From positions 1 through 7,023 of the forward strand of contig CAMGCA010000103.1 in NCBI GenBank assembly GCA_946011705.1: a DNA stretch of 7,023 nucleotides, read 5' to 3'. The position numbers were made by a program, and so were the translations under genes. Positions 1 to 7,023 of the stretch are shown here, in pieces (the stretch's first letter is position 1; each line of letters begins with the position of its first letter). The DNA comes from an uncultured Clostridia bacterium. Lineage in GTDB: Bacteria; Bacillota; Clostridia; Oscillospirales; Oscillospiraceae. The notes under the pieces are model-generated. The model was given only the letters and a program-made list of their open reading frames with translations. It was not told the origin of the DNA and ran no database searches.

Positions 1-283
1 ACCCCACGGCAGGGGGATGCTCCAGCCGCAGCACGCCGGAGACCACCTCGTTCAGGGTGCCGTCCCCGCCCACGGCCACAATCACGTCATACTGCTCCCC
101 CTCCCGGGCCGCAGTTTCCGCGGCGTCGCCGGCGCAGGTGGTGTTGTGGCTGGAGATGAGATAACCGGCCTGGGAGAGAATGGCCGCCGCGTCGAACAGC
201 GGCCCCCGGGCCTGGCGGCGGCCGGCGGTGGACTGCGAGGGCTCCGTGCCCGGCCTCCTGCGCAGCGCTATCCAGCGGGCCAA
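1..283 (-). CDS. Diacylglycerol/lipid kinase (DagK/YegS/BmrU family), both ends missing
   Basis: This is part of a lipid kinase catalytic domain, which phosphorylates diacylglycerol or a related lipid with ATP at the membrane. The minus frame (codons at 2-4, 5-7 and so on) contains the family hallmark VAVGGDGTLNEVVSG at about 79-38, preceded by a typical helix-strand region, GPLFDAAAILSQAGY, at 205-161. The C-terminal part continues beyond base 1. Recognisable family sequence begins at TAGRRQARG (bases 229-206). In intact members this follows a short first beta strand and an NP dipeptide, which are absent here. The frame stays open upstream to a TTG at 281-283 with no ribosome binding site, and the residues in between do not look like the family. 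No ATG lies in frame. The gene is therefore either broken at about base 230 or joined to foreign sequence by misassembly. The family call is firm; whether it is expressed is doubtful. Confidence 0.7.
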   Translation of the reverse strand, partial: MARWIALRRRPGTEPSQSTAGRRQARGPLFDAAAILSQAGYLISSHNTTCAGDAAETAAREGEQYDVIVAVGGDGTLNEVVSGVLRLEHPPAVG

Positions 284-401
284 TCCGCAGATAGTCTACC
301 GCTGTACCTTCCCCGGGGCGGATCACGGCATCAGCTTCTTGGTTGACCCAAACCGCTACCGGCATATCGTGAAGGAATTTTCCGAAAAAGTTTTGACATA
401 A
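231..401 (+). pseudogene. C-terminal fragment of an alpha/beta hydrolase
   Basis: The last 56 codons of a serine alpha/beta hydrolase are visible. They end in the pattern FPGADHGISFLVDPNRY (309-359), where the HG of ADHGIS carries the catalytic histidine typical of these esterase/peptidase-like enzymes, followed by a terminal helix KEFSEKVLT and a TAA at 399-401. The nucleophile elbow (GxSxG) and the catalytic acid are missing. Upstream of about base 230 this frame runs into antisense lipid-kinase sequence, so the N-terminal roughly 200 residues are lost. The nearest in-frame ATG is at 180, inside the kinase region, and would give a 73-residue chimeric product without catalytic residues. The stop codon overlaps the ribosome binding site of the next gene, so the intact ancestor was probably cotranscribed with it. 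The exact substrate cannot be stated. Confidence 0.65.
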
Positions 402-413
402 GGAGTGATTTCT

Positions 414-608
414 ATGGCAGTACGGTTAAATGAGGACAAGGAAATGGTGAAAACCATCCGGGACGGCCTGAAGCGCACCGGGGGCTACTGCCCCTGCCGC
501 TTAGAGCGCAGCGAGGAGAACAAGTGCATCTGCAAGGAGTTCCGGGATCAGATCGCCGACCCGGAGTACCACGGCTTTTGCCACTGTATGCTCTATTATA
601 AAGAGTAG
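414..608 (+). CDS. Ferredoxin-thioredoxin reductase catalytic-chain-like protein, 64 aa
   Basis: This is a small cytoplasmic iron-sulfur/disulfide protein of the FTR beta-subunit (FtrB) type. That family uses a 4Fe-4S cluster and an adjacent disulfide to pass electrons from ferredoxin to thioredoxin. All six cysteines are present as three CxC pairs: CPC at residues 26-28, CIC at 38-40 and CHC at 56-58. The surrounding GYCPCR, CKEFRDQ and CHCMLYYKE match anaerobe members. The spacing is CPC-X9-CxC-X15-CHC. The protein is much shorter than the chloroplast/cyanobacterial catalytic chain, and no variable (alpha) subunit is nearby. The start is ATG at 414, because AGGAG at 401-405 lies 8 bases upstream; an in-frame GTG at 405 overlaps that site and is unlikely. 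The stop of the upstream hydrolase fragment overlaps the ribosome binding site. The family is confident; the partner protein is not known. Confidence 0.85.
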   Translation: MAVRLNEDKEMVKTIRDGLKRTGGYCPCRLERSEENKCICKEFRDQIADPEYHGFCHCMLYYKE

Positions 609-639
609 GGGAGGACGTTTCTGCCCCGCTACCAATTTT

Positions 640-670
640 TTGTCAATAATATGAAAAAAGTGTTGACAAA
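640..670. promoter_or_regulatory. 8-bp inverted repeat over the tRNA promoter -35 region
   Basis: TTTGTCAA at 640-647 and TTGACAAA at 663-670 are perfect inverted copies separated by 15 AT-rich bases. The right arm contains the -35 box of the tRNA-Leu promoter. The arrangement could be an operator, or simply the result of a second TTGACA on the opposite strand. The AT-rich stretch would also serve as an UP-element-like region. Confidence 0.35.
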
Positions 671-691
671 CACAAAGCCCTGTGTTATTAT
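663..691 (+). promoter_or_regulatory. Strong vegetative promoter for tRNA-Leu
   Basis: A perfect -35 box TTGACA (663-668) is followed after 17 bases by TATTAT (686-691), with an extended -10 TG at 683-684. Transcription would start at about 698, giving a leader of about 33 bases before the tRNA. The AT-rich sequence upstream (636-660) is typical of stable-RNA promoters. Confidence 0.85.
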
Positions 692-730
692 ATGGAAGCG
701 CTGAGGGGAACCCCTTCAGAAAGCGAATAT

Positions 731-818
731 GGGCGAGTGGTGGAATTGGTAGACTCGCTAGATTCAGGTTCTAGTGTTCACTGCGGACGTGCGGGTTCAA
801 GTCCCGCCTCGCCCACCA
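731..818 (+). tRNA. tRNA-Leu (anticodon CAG), CCA encoded
   Basis: This is a complete class II tRNA of 88 bases. The acceptor stem is GGGCGAG (731-737) paired with CTCGCCC (808-814), with discriminator A and an encoded CCA at 816-818. The anticodon stem CTAGA/TCTAG (758-762 and 770-774) encloses the loop TTCAGGT, giving anticodon CAG at 765-767, which reads the leucine codon CUG. The long variable arm (about 775-790) is expected for leucine tRNA. The T arm is GCGGG, TTCAAGT, CCCGC (791-807). CTG codons are common in the neighbouring genes, so this is likely a major leucine isoacceptor. Confidence 0.97.
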
Positions 819-858
819 GAAAAAGCATCCTTTGTCTTTGGACAAAGGATGCTTTTTC
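819..858. terminator. 18-bp perfect stem terminator directly after tRNA-Leu
   Basis: GAAAAAGCATCCTTTGTC (819-836) and its exact reverse complement (841-858) flank a four-base loop, TTTG. The downstream arm ends in CTTTTTC and the upstream arm begins with GAAAAAG, so each strand has a short U-run at the end of its stem. It can stop the tRNA transcript on the plus strand and also transcripts arriving from spoIIID on the minus strand. There is no spacer between the tRNA CCA end and the hairpin. Confidence 0.85.
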
Positions 859-1030
859 AGTGAAATAAATCCCTTCGGGATTTGTGAAATGCCTGACCGG
901 CGTGAAATATTGCTTCGCAATGTGAAATGCGCCGCGGCGCGTGAGGGATTTATTTCATTTCACTTGACGCAAAGCGTCAAATTTCACAATCCCCCTGGGG
1001 GATTCTTTCACATCCGAAGGATATTTCACT
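859..1030. repeat. Array of seven hairpins separated by GTGAAAT/ATTTCAC spacers
   Basis: The element has perfect 9-bp inverted ends, AGTGAAATA (859-867) and TATTTCACT (1022-1030). The first half has GTGAAAT at 860-866, 884-890, 902-908 and 922-928, each followed by a hairpin: AAATCCC-TTC-GGGATTT (867-883), GCC-TGACC-GGC (891-901), ATTGC-TTC-GCAAT (909-921) and GCGCC-GC-GGCGC (929-940). The second half uses the reverse complement ATTTCAC at 957-963, 981-987, 1005-1011 (as CTTTCAC) and 1023-1029. These enclose TTGACGC-AAA-GCGTCAA (964-980), AATCCCC-CTG-GGGGATT (988-1004) and ATCC-GAA-GGAT (1012-1022). The hairpin sequences all differ while the spacer is conserved. The element lies between the tRNA terminator and the 3' end of spoIIID. 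The repeat structure is certain; its function is unknown. Confidence 0.9.
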
Positions 1031-1037
1031 TTCTCGA

Positions 1038-1286
1038 TTACGTCTCCCGGTACTTTCTCCGGGTAGCCATACCGCCCCGGATGTGCCGCTCCTGCTTATT
1101 CTTATCCAGCACCCTGCGCACCTGCACATACAGGGGATAGTTGCACAGCCGCAGTCGCTGGGTCAGTGCTTTGTGGACGGTGGATTTGCTGCTGCCGAAC
1201 TGCTTTGCGGCCGCCCGCACCGTCGCGCCGGTCTCAATCACGTACACAGCCAATTCACAGGCTCGCTCCTCCAGATCTTGTTTCAT
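1038..1286 (-). CDS. spoIIID: Sporulation transcriptional regulator SpoIIID
   Basis: This is a small DNA-binding protein that, in Bacillus and clostridia, acts in the mother cell during sporulation. It activates and represses sigma-E-dependent genes and prepares the switch to sigma-K. The 82-residue protein has the family helix-turn-helix: TVRAAAKQFGSSKSTVHKAL spans residues 22-41, and the recognition segment SKSTVHK is diagnostic. The C-terminal basic segment RHIRGGMATRRKYRE (67-81), which also contacts DNA, is intact. The length is close to the roughly 85-93 residues of known members. The start ATG at 1284-1286 has GGAGGGG about five bases upstream. The gene diverges from the threonine aldolase gene and ends only eight bases from the hairpin array, which could act in its 3' untranslated region. 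The call is secure and indicates a spore-forming lineage. Confidence 0.95.
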   Translation of the reverse strand: MKQDLEERACELAVYVIETGATVRAAAKQFGSSKSTVHKALTQRLRLCNYPLYVQVRRVLDKNKQERHIRGGMATRRKYRET

Positions 1287-1317
1287 AGGCTCCCCTCCGA
1301 TGCTGTGCTGCTGGGAA

Positions 1318-1346
1318 ATCCTATGCGTTTGCAGGCCCCATTATGC
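1318..1346 (-). promoter_or_regulatory. Candidate sigma-E-type promoter for spoIIID
   Basis: On the minus strand, GCATAAT (bases 1346-1340) is followed by CATAGGAT (1325-1318), with 16 bases between the ATA and the CATA. This resembles the ATA...CATACAAT layout used by sigma-E in Bacillus. The implied start at about 1311 leaves a leader of about 25 bases that contains the ribosome binding site. The match is imperfect, so this is a suggestion only. Confidence 0.35.
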
Positions 1347-1349
1347 CGC

Positions 1350-1378
1350 TTGACAGGGGACGGGGCAGGGTATAAAAT
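1350..1378 (+). promoter_or_regulatory. Sigma-A-type promoter for threonine aldolase
   Basis: TTGACA (1350-1355) and TAAAAT (1373-1378) are spaced by 17 bases, giving a start at about 1385. A TATAAA at 1371-1376 is an alternative -10 box but with only 15 bases of spacing. The ribosome binding site AGGAAG (1399-1404) lies six bases before the ATG at 1411. The promoter sits next to the divergent spoIIID promoter candidate. Confidence 0.6.
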
Positions 1379-1410
1379 AGGAAAATCAGGGAAAAGAAAG
1401 GAAGAACCCC

Positions 1411-2457
1411 ATGCTGTATTTTAACAATGATTATGCCGAAGGCTGCCACCCCAAGGTGCTGGAAGCGCTGTGTAGAACCAATTTTGACCAGACCCCCGGC
1501 TATGGGGAGGACAAGTATTGTGCTCAGGCCGCCGCAAAAATCCGCGCCCTCTGCGGTCGGGAGGACGTGGCTGTGCATTTTCTCGTGGGCGGCACCCAGA
1601 CCAACATGACGGTCATTGCCGCTGCCCTCCGGCCCCATCAGGGGGCATTGTGCGCCGAAAGCGGACACATTCACGTCCATGAAACGGGAGCCGTGGAAGC
1701 CACGGGCCACAAGGTGCTGGCCCTGCCCTCCAATGACGGCAAAATCACCGCCCGGCAGGTTCGTCAGGCTGTGGAAAGCCACCGCAATGACGGCAGCTTT
1801 GAGCACATGGTTCAGCCCAAGCTGGTGTATATCTCCAATCCCACGGAATTGGGCACCCTCTACAGCCTGGAGGAGCTGACCGCCCTCAGCGAAACCTGCC
1901 ATGAACTGGGATTGTACCTGTTTCTGGATGGCGCACGGCTGGGCTACGGCCTGATGGCAAAGGGAAATGACCTGCGCCTTCCCGACATTGCCCGGCTGTG
2001 CGATGTGTTCTACATCGGCGGCACCAAGGTGGGCGCGCTCTTTGGCGAGGCAGTTGTGATTGCGAATCCCGCCCTCAAGGAGGATTTCCGCTACCTCATC
2101 AAGCAGCATGGCGGTATGCTGGCCAAGGGCCGGCTGCTGGGGGTGCAGTTTGACGCGCTGATGACGGATAACCTGTATTTTGAGATTTCCGCCCACGCGG
2201 ATGCCCTGGCGGACAGACTCAGAGACACCCTGCTTTCTCTGAACGTGCCGTTCTTAGTGCCCGGTGTGACCAACCAGCTGTTCCCCATTTTGCCGGACAG
2301 CGTTCTGGACAAGCTCTCAGAAACCTACGTCTTCTGTGAGCAGCAGCGGGTGGATGAAACCCACCGGGCAGTGCGCTTGTGCACCAGCTGGGCCACCCGG
2401 GAGGAAGCGGTGGATGCTCTCTGCGGCGACCTCCGGCTGCTTTTAGGGAAAAGTTAA
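1411..2457 (+). CDS. ltaE: Low-specificity L-threonine aldolase
   Basis: This is a PLP-dependent fold-type I enzyme that cleaves L-threonine or L-allo-threonine to glycine and acetaldehyde in the cytoplasm. It could also act on other beta-hydroxy amino acids. The 348 residues match the usual family length of about 340. Visible motifs are the N-terminal NNDYAEGCHPKVLEAL, the cofactor-stacking region HIHVHETGA, the phosphate/pyridine-binding DGARLGYGL (D173, R176) and YIGGTKVG with the Schiff-base lysine K206. The C-terminal small domain ends in VRLCTSWATREEAVDAL, which is typical. The start ATG at 1411 has AAAGGAAG upstream. The gene is transcribed away from spoIIID and is followed after 58 bases by the AI-2E family gene, with no terminator seen between them. 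The enzyme family is well supported, but substrate stereospecificity cannot be read from sequence. The symbol ltaE is used by analogy to E. coli. Confidence 0.92.
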   Translation: MLYFNNDYAEGCHPKVLEALCRTNFDQTPGYGEDKYCAQAAAKIRALCGREDVAVHFLVGGTQTNMTVIAAALRPHQGALCAESGHIHVHETGAVEATGHKVLALPSNDGKITARQVRQAVESHRNDGSFEHMVQPKLVYISNPTELGTLYSLEELTALSETCHELGLYLFLDGARLGYGLMAKGNDLRLPDIARLCDVFYIGGTKVGALFGEAVVIANPALKEDFRYLIKQHGGMLAKGRLLGVQFDALMTDNLYFEISAHADALADRLRDTLLSLNVPFLVPGVTNQLFPILPDSVLDKLSETYVFCEQQRVDETHRAVRLCTSWATREEAVDALCGDLRLLLGKS

Positions 2458-2468
2458 CAGCTTATTCA

Positions 2469-2498
2469 TTGGACTTTTGTGCAATTTCCCGCTATACT
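2469..2498 (+). promoter_or_regulatory. Candidate promoter for the AI-2E family gene
   Basis: TATACT (2493-2498) is a good -10 box. A weak -35, TTGGAC (2469-2474), lies 18 bases upstream. Transcription would begin at about 2505, leaving only about 14 bases of leader, so the AGGGGG ribosome binding site would be at the very 5' end of the message. Confidence 0.5.
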
Positions 2499-2518
2499 GA
2501 AGAAAAAGGGGGTATTTG

Positions 2519-3784
2519 GTGAAGATTGACAAGAGTGTTCTGAAAAAGTTATTTGTTCTGGCTGCGGGGTGCATCCTGTTCGCCTGGCTGGTGCTGGACA
2601 CCGCCCGGGCCACCGCCATGTTCCGCACGGTGTGGGGGCTGTTCTCGCCCTTCGTGGTGGGTGCGGGCATCGCATTCGTGTTCAATGTGCCCATGCGGGC
2701 CATCGAGCGGCAGCTGGCGGATATCCGCAAGGCTGGATTCCGGCGGGTGCTGTCCATTGTGCTGACGATCCTGTGCCTGGTGCTGATCATCATGTTCGTC
2801 TTCGAACTGCTGATCCCCCAGATTCGGCTGACGGTGGAGTCCCTGTCTCAGACCATTCCCGTGTTTGTTGAGGGGCTGGCGGCAAAGCTGGTGGTGATGC
2901 TGCAGGATCACCCGGAAATGCGCGCGTGGATACAGGAAACCCTGAATTTGGAAAGTCTTGACTGGTCGAGCATCCTCACAGAGGCCCTGGGCTTCATCAG
3001 CAATCAGATGAGCACCGTCATGGGCGGCGCGGTCAGCGTCATTGGCAGCGTCACCGGGGCCATCATCAATATGGTTGTAAGCATTGCCTTTGCCATCTAC
3101 TGCCTTGCGAGAAAGGAAATTCTGGCCCGGCAGGGCAGGCGGCTTCTGTATTCCCTTGTTTCTGAGAAGCACGCCGATGAAGTGATCCGGGTGCTGCGGC
3201 TGACCAATTCTACCTTCTCCAACTTCATTTCCGGTCAGTGTCTGGAAGCCTGCATTTTGGGCTGCCTGTTCGCCGTGTCCATGGCCATCTTCAAAATGCC
3301 CTATATTTCGCTGGTCAGCGTGGTCATCGCGGTGACGGCCCTGATTCCCGTGGTGGGTGCGTTTGTGGGCTGTATCCTGGGCGCCTTCTTCATTCTGGTG
3401 AATAACCCCATTCAGGCTCTGACCTTCGTCATCATGTTCTTAATCATCCAGCAGCTGGAAAACAACCTGATCTACCCCAGAGTGGTGGGCACATCCATCG
3501 GCCTGCCGGGTATGTGGGTGCTGGTGGCCGTCACCGTAGGCGGCGACCTGATGGGCGTAGGCGGTATGCTGCTGATGATTCCCTTGACCTCGGTCATCTA
3601 TGCGCTGCTGCGGGAGTTCACGGATAAGCGTCTGGCGGAGCGGGGGATTCCGGCGGAGAAACTCCAGAATCAACCACCGGAGCTTTCTACGCACTATAGC
3701 CGGACCCAGCAGCGCCGGGAACGCCAGCGCTTGCAGAAAATGAAGCAGAAGTTCCTGCAAATGCAGAATCAGATGAAAAAATAA
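2519..3784 (+). CDS. AI-2E family (DUF20/UPF0118) transporter-like membrane protein
   Basis: This is an integral membrane protein of the family that includes TqsA, PerM and YdbI. Individual members have been linked to autoinducer-2 export or cation transport, and the substrate here is unknown. About eight hydrophobic segments are visible. Two to three are N-terminal (residues about 10-29, 38-57, 77-99), a long extracytoplasmic amphipathic region runs to about 175, and the rest follow, including LVSVVIAVTALIPVVGA and the family signature QQLENNLIYPRVVG. The C-terminal helix pair (GMWVLVAVTVGGDLMG..., then IPLTSVIYALLREF) is typical. GTG at 2519 is chosen because AAGGGGG (2506-2512) is six bases upstream, whereas the TTG at 2516 is only three. 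A basic, glutamine-rich tail (about residues 388-421) predicts a cytoplasmic coiled or RNA/lipid-contacting end beyond the core. The family is confident. Confidence 0.88.
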   Translation: MKIDKSVLKKLFVLAAGCILFAWLVLDTARATAMFRTVWGLFSPFVVGAGIAFVFNVPMRAIERQLADIRKAGFRRVLSIVLTILCLVLIIMFVFELLIPQIRLTVESLSQTIPVFVEGLAAKLVVMLQDHPEMRAWIQETLNLESLDWSSILTEALGFISNQMSTVMGGAVSVIGSVTGAIINMVVSIAFAIYCLARKEILARQGRRLLYSLVSEKHADEVIRVLRLTNSTFSNFISGQCLEACILGCLFAVSMAIFKMPYISLVSVVIAVTALIPVVGAFVGCILGAFFILVNNPIQALTFVIMFLIIQQLENNLIYPRVVGTSIGLPGMWVLVAVTVGGDLMGVGGMLLMIPLTSVIYALLREFTDKRLAERGIPAEKLQNQPPELSTHYSRTQQRRERQRLQKMKQKFLQMQNQMKK

Positions 3785-3787
3785 GAG

Positions 3788-3820
3788 AATCCGCTGACGG
3801 GAAAGTCAGCGGATTTCTTT
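3788..3820. terminator. Bidirectional terminator between the AI-2E gene and the 51-codon gene
   Basis: AATCCGCTGAC (3788-3798) and GTCAGCGGATT (3805-3815) form an 11-bp perfect stem with loop GGGAAA, followed by TTCTTT. On the opposite strand the stem is followed by TCTCTTATTTTTTC, also U-rich. It therefore serves both the plus-strand transporter gene and the minus-strand small gene, whose stop codon (3819-3821) overlaps the U-tract. Confidence 0.9.
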
Positions 3821-3974
3821 ATACCTGCGTAAATTCGCAATCCTCAAATTTCAGCACATCGCCCATGTCCACGCCAAAGGGCAGCAGGGCAATGGCCACC
3901 TCGGAGACAACGCCGGTGTCGTGATACTTGACAAAGGCGTAGTCGCCACGGATATCCACAATGGTACAGAGCAT
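3819..3974 (-). CDS. Small hypothetical protein, 51 aa, DUF3006/HypC-like beta-barrel pattern
   Basis: This is a short gene downstream of nifJ on the same strand. Its ATG at 3972-3974 is preceded by a perfect AGGAGG (3982-3987 on the plus strand as CCTCCT) at seven-base spacing, which strongly supports translation. The 51 residues read MLCTIVDIRGDYAFVKY at the start and ALLPFGVDMGDVLKFED later. The alternating hydrophobic pattern with GDYAFV and the LLP...GDVL turn recalls small one-domain beta-barrel proteins such as DUF3006 or the HypC chaperones. It lacks the MCLA-type N-terminal cysteine motif of true HypC, although a cysteine at position 3 and another at 46 are present. No transmembrane segment or signal peptide is seen. 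The function is unknown. Its position behind the nifJ terminator suggests dependence on nifJ transcription. Confidence 0.75.
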   Translation of the reverse strand: MLCTIVDIRGDYAFVKYHDTGVVSEVAIALLPFGVDMGDVLKFEDCEFTQV

Positions 3975-3995
3975 GGTTTTTCCTCCTTTTAAGAA

Positions 3996-4023
3996 ATTCG
4001 CCCCCGGTTTCCCGGGGGCGAAT
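3996..4023 (-). terminator. Terminator/attenuator stem after nifJ
   Basis: ATTCGCCCCCGG (3996-4007) and CCGGGGGCGAAT (4012-4023) form a perfect GC-rich 12-bp stem with a four-base loop. On the minus strand it is followed by a short U-run (TTTCTT) and then, within eleven bases, by the AGGAGG of the 51-codon gene. It lies 29 bases after the nifJ stop. It probably stops most nifJ transcripts and lets a fraction continue, or it protects the 3' end of the nifJ message. Confidence 0.8.
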
Positions 4024-4052
4024 ATTAGATTAGGGAAGTGACGTACAGGAAA

Positions 4053-7023
<2,971 letters not shown>

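Noticed and set aside
87..365. 92-codon minus-strand frame at the left end
   Set aside because: Its start lies antisense to the hydrolase C-terminus and its frame differs from the GGDGT-containing lipid kinase frame, so it is a shadow.
609..642. Terminator for the FTR-like gene
   Set aside because: A GGGG...CCCC pair (609-612 and 625-628) precedes a T6 run, but the stem is only four pairs with a 12-base loop. It is too weak to call.
859..1030. Hairpin array as a CRISPR array
   Set aside because: The constant element is only seven bases, the segments between copies are short palindromes of varying length, and orientation flips halfway. No cas genes are present.
731..1030. Integrated element using tRNA-Leu as attachment site
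   Set aside because: The tRNA is intact, no second copy of its 3' end is seen in the window, and no integrase gene is present.
832..1140. 102-codon plus-strand open frame across the hairpin array
   Set aside because: It begins inside the tRNA terminator stem, crosses the palindromic array and runs antisense into spoIIID. There is no ribosome binding site and no protein-like pattern.
1321..2196. 291-codon minus-strand open frame
   Set aside because: It lies opposite the threonine aldolase gene, whose motifs and ribosome binding site establish the real frame. It has no start signal.
2549..3172. 207-codon minus-strand open frame opposite the AI-2E family gene
   Set aside because: It is a His/Gln-rich shadow of a membrane protein gene, lacking a ribosome binding site and any recognisable motif.

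Overview
The window looks like a chromosomal segment of an anaerobic, endospore-forming Clostridia, most likely an Oscillospiraceae/Ruminococcaceae-type gut bacterium. This is inferred from a SpoIIID sporulation regulator, a pyruvate:ferredoxin oxidoreductase, a ferredoxin-thioredoxin-reductase-like iron-sulfur protein, strong AGGAGG-type ribosome binding sites and a moderately high GC content. No species can be named from the sequence alone.

Left end (1-610): part of a diacylglycerol/lipid kinase (minus strand) abuts the C-terminal part of an alpha/beta hydrolase (plus strand) near base 230. Each lacks its N-terminal part at the same point, so this is either a deletion/inversion scar or an assembly chimera. 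A 64-residue six-cysteine protein of the ferredoxin-thioredoxin reductase catalytic type follows.

Bases 609-1037 hold no protein gene. They contain a consensus promoter, tRNA-Leu(CAG) with encoded CCA, an 18-bp perfect terminator stem starting directly after the CCA, and then the most unusual object in the window. That is a 172-bp intergenic element (859-1030) made of seven short hairpins separated by a 7-base spacer, GTGAAAT, in the first half and by its reverse complement, ATTTCAC, in the second half. Perfect 9-bp inverted termini bound it.

Bases 1038-3784: spoIIID (minus) and a low-specificity threonine aldolase gene (plus) diverge from a shared 124-bp intergenic region with back-to-back promoter candidates. 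An AI-2E family (DUF20) membrane protein follows with its own promoter and a strong terminator that works in both directions.

Right end (3819-7023): on the minus strand, nifJ (pyruvate:ferredoxin oxidoreductase) runs in from beyond the window, lacking roughly its first 190 residues, and ends at a 12-bp stem terminator. A 51-codon gene with a perfect AGGAGG site follows only a few bases later. It has no room for its own promoter and so probably depends on readthrough or processing.

Functionally, nifJ and the FTR-like protein belong to anaerobic ferredoxin-linked metabolism and redox control, spoIIID to mother-cell gene control, and the aldolase to glycine/threonine metabolism. Apart from nifJ and the 51-codon gene, the genes look like independently transcribed units rather than one pathway.
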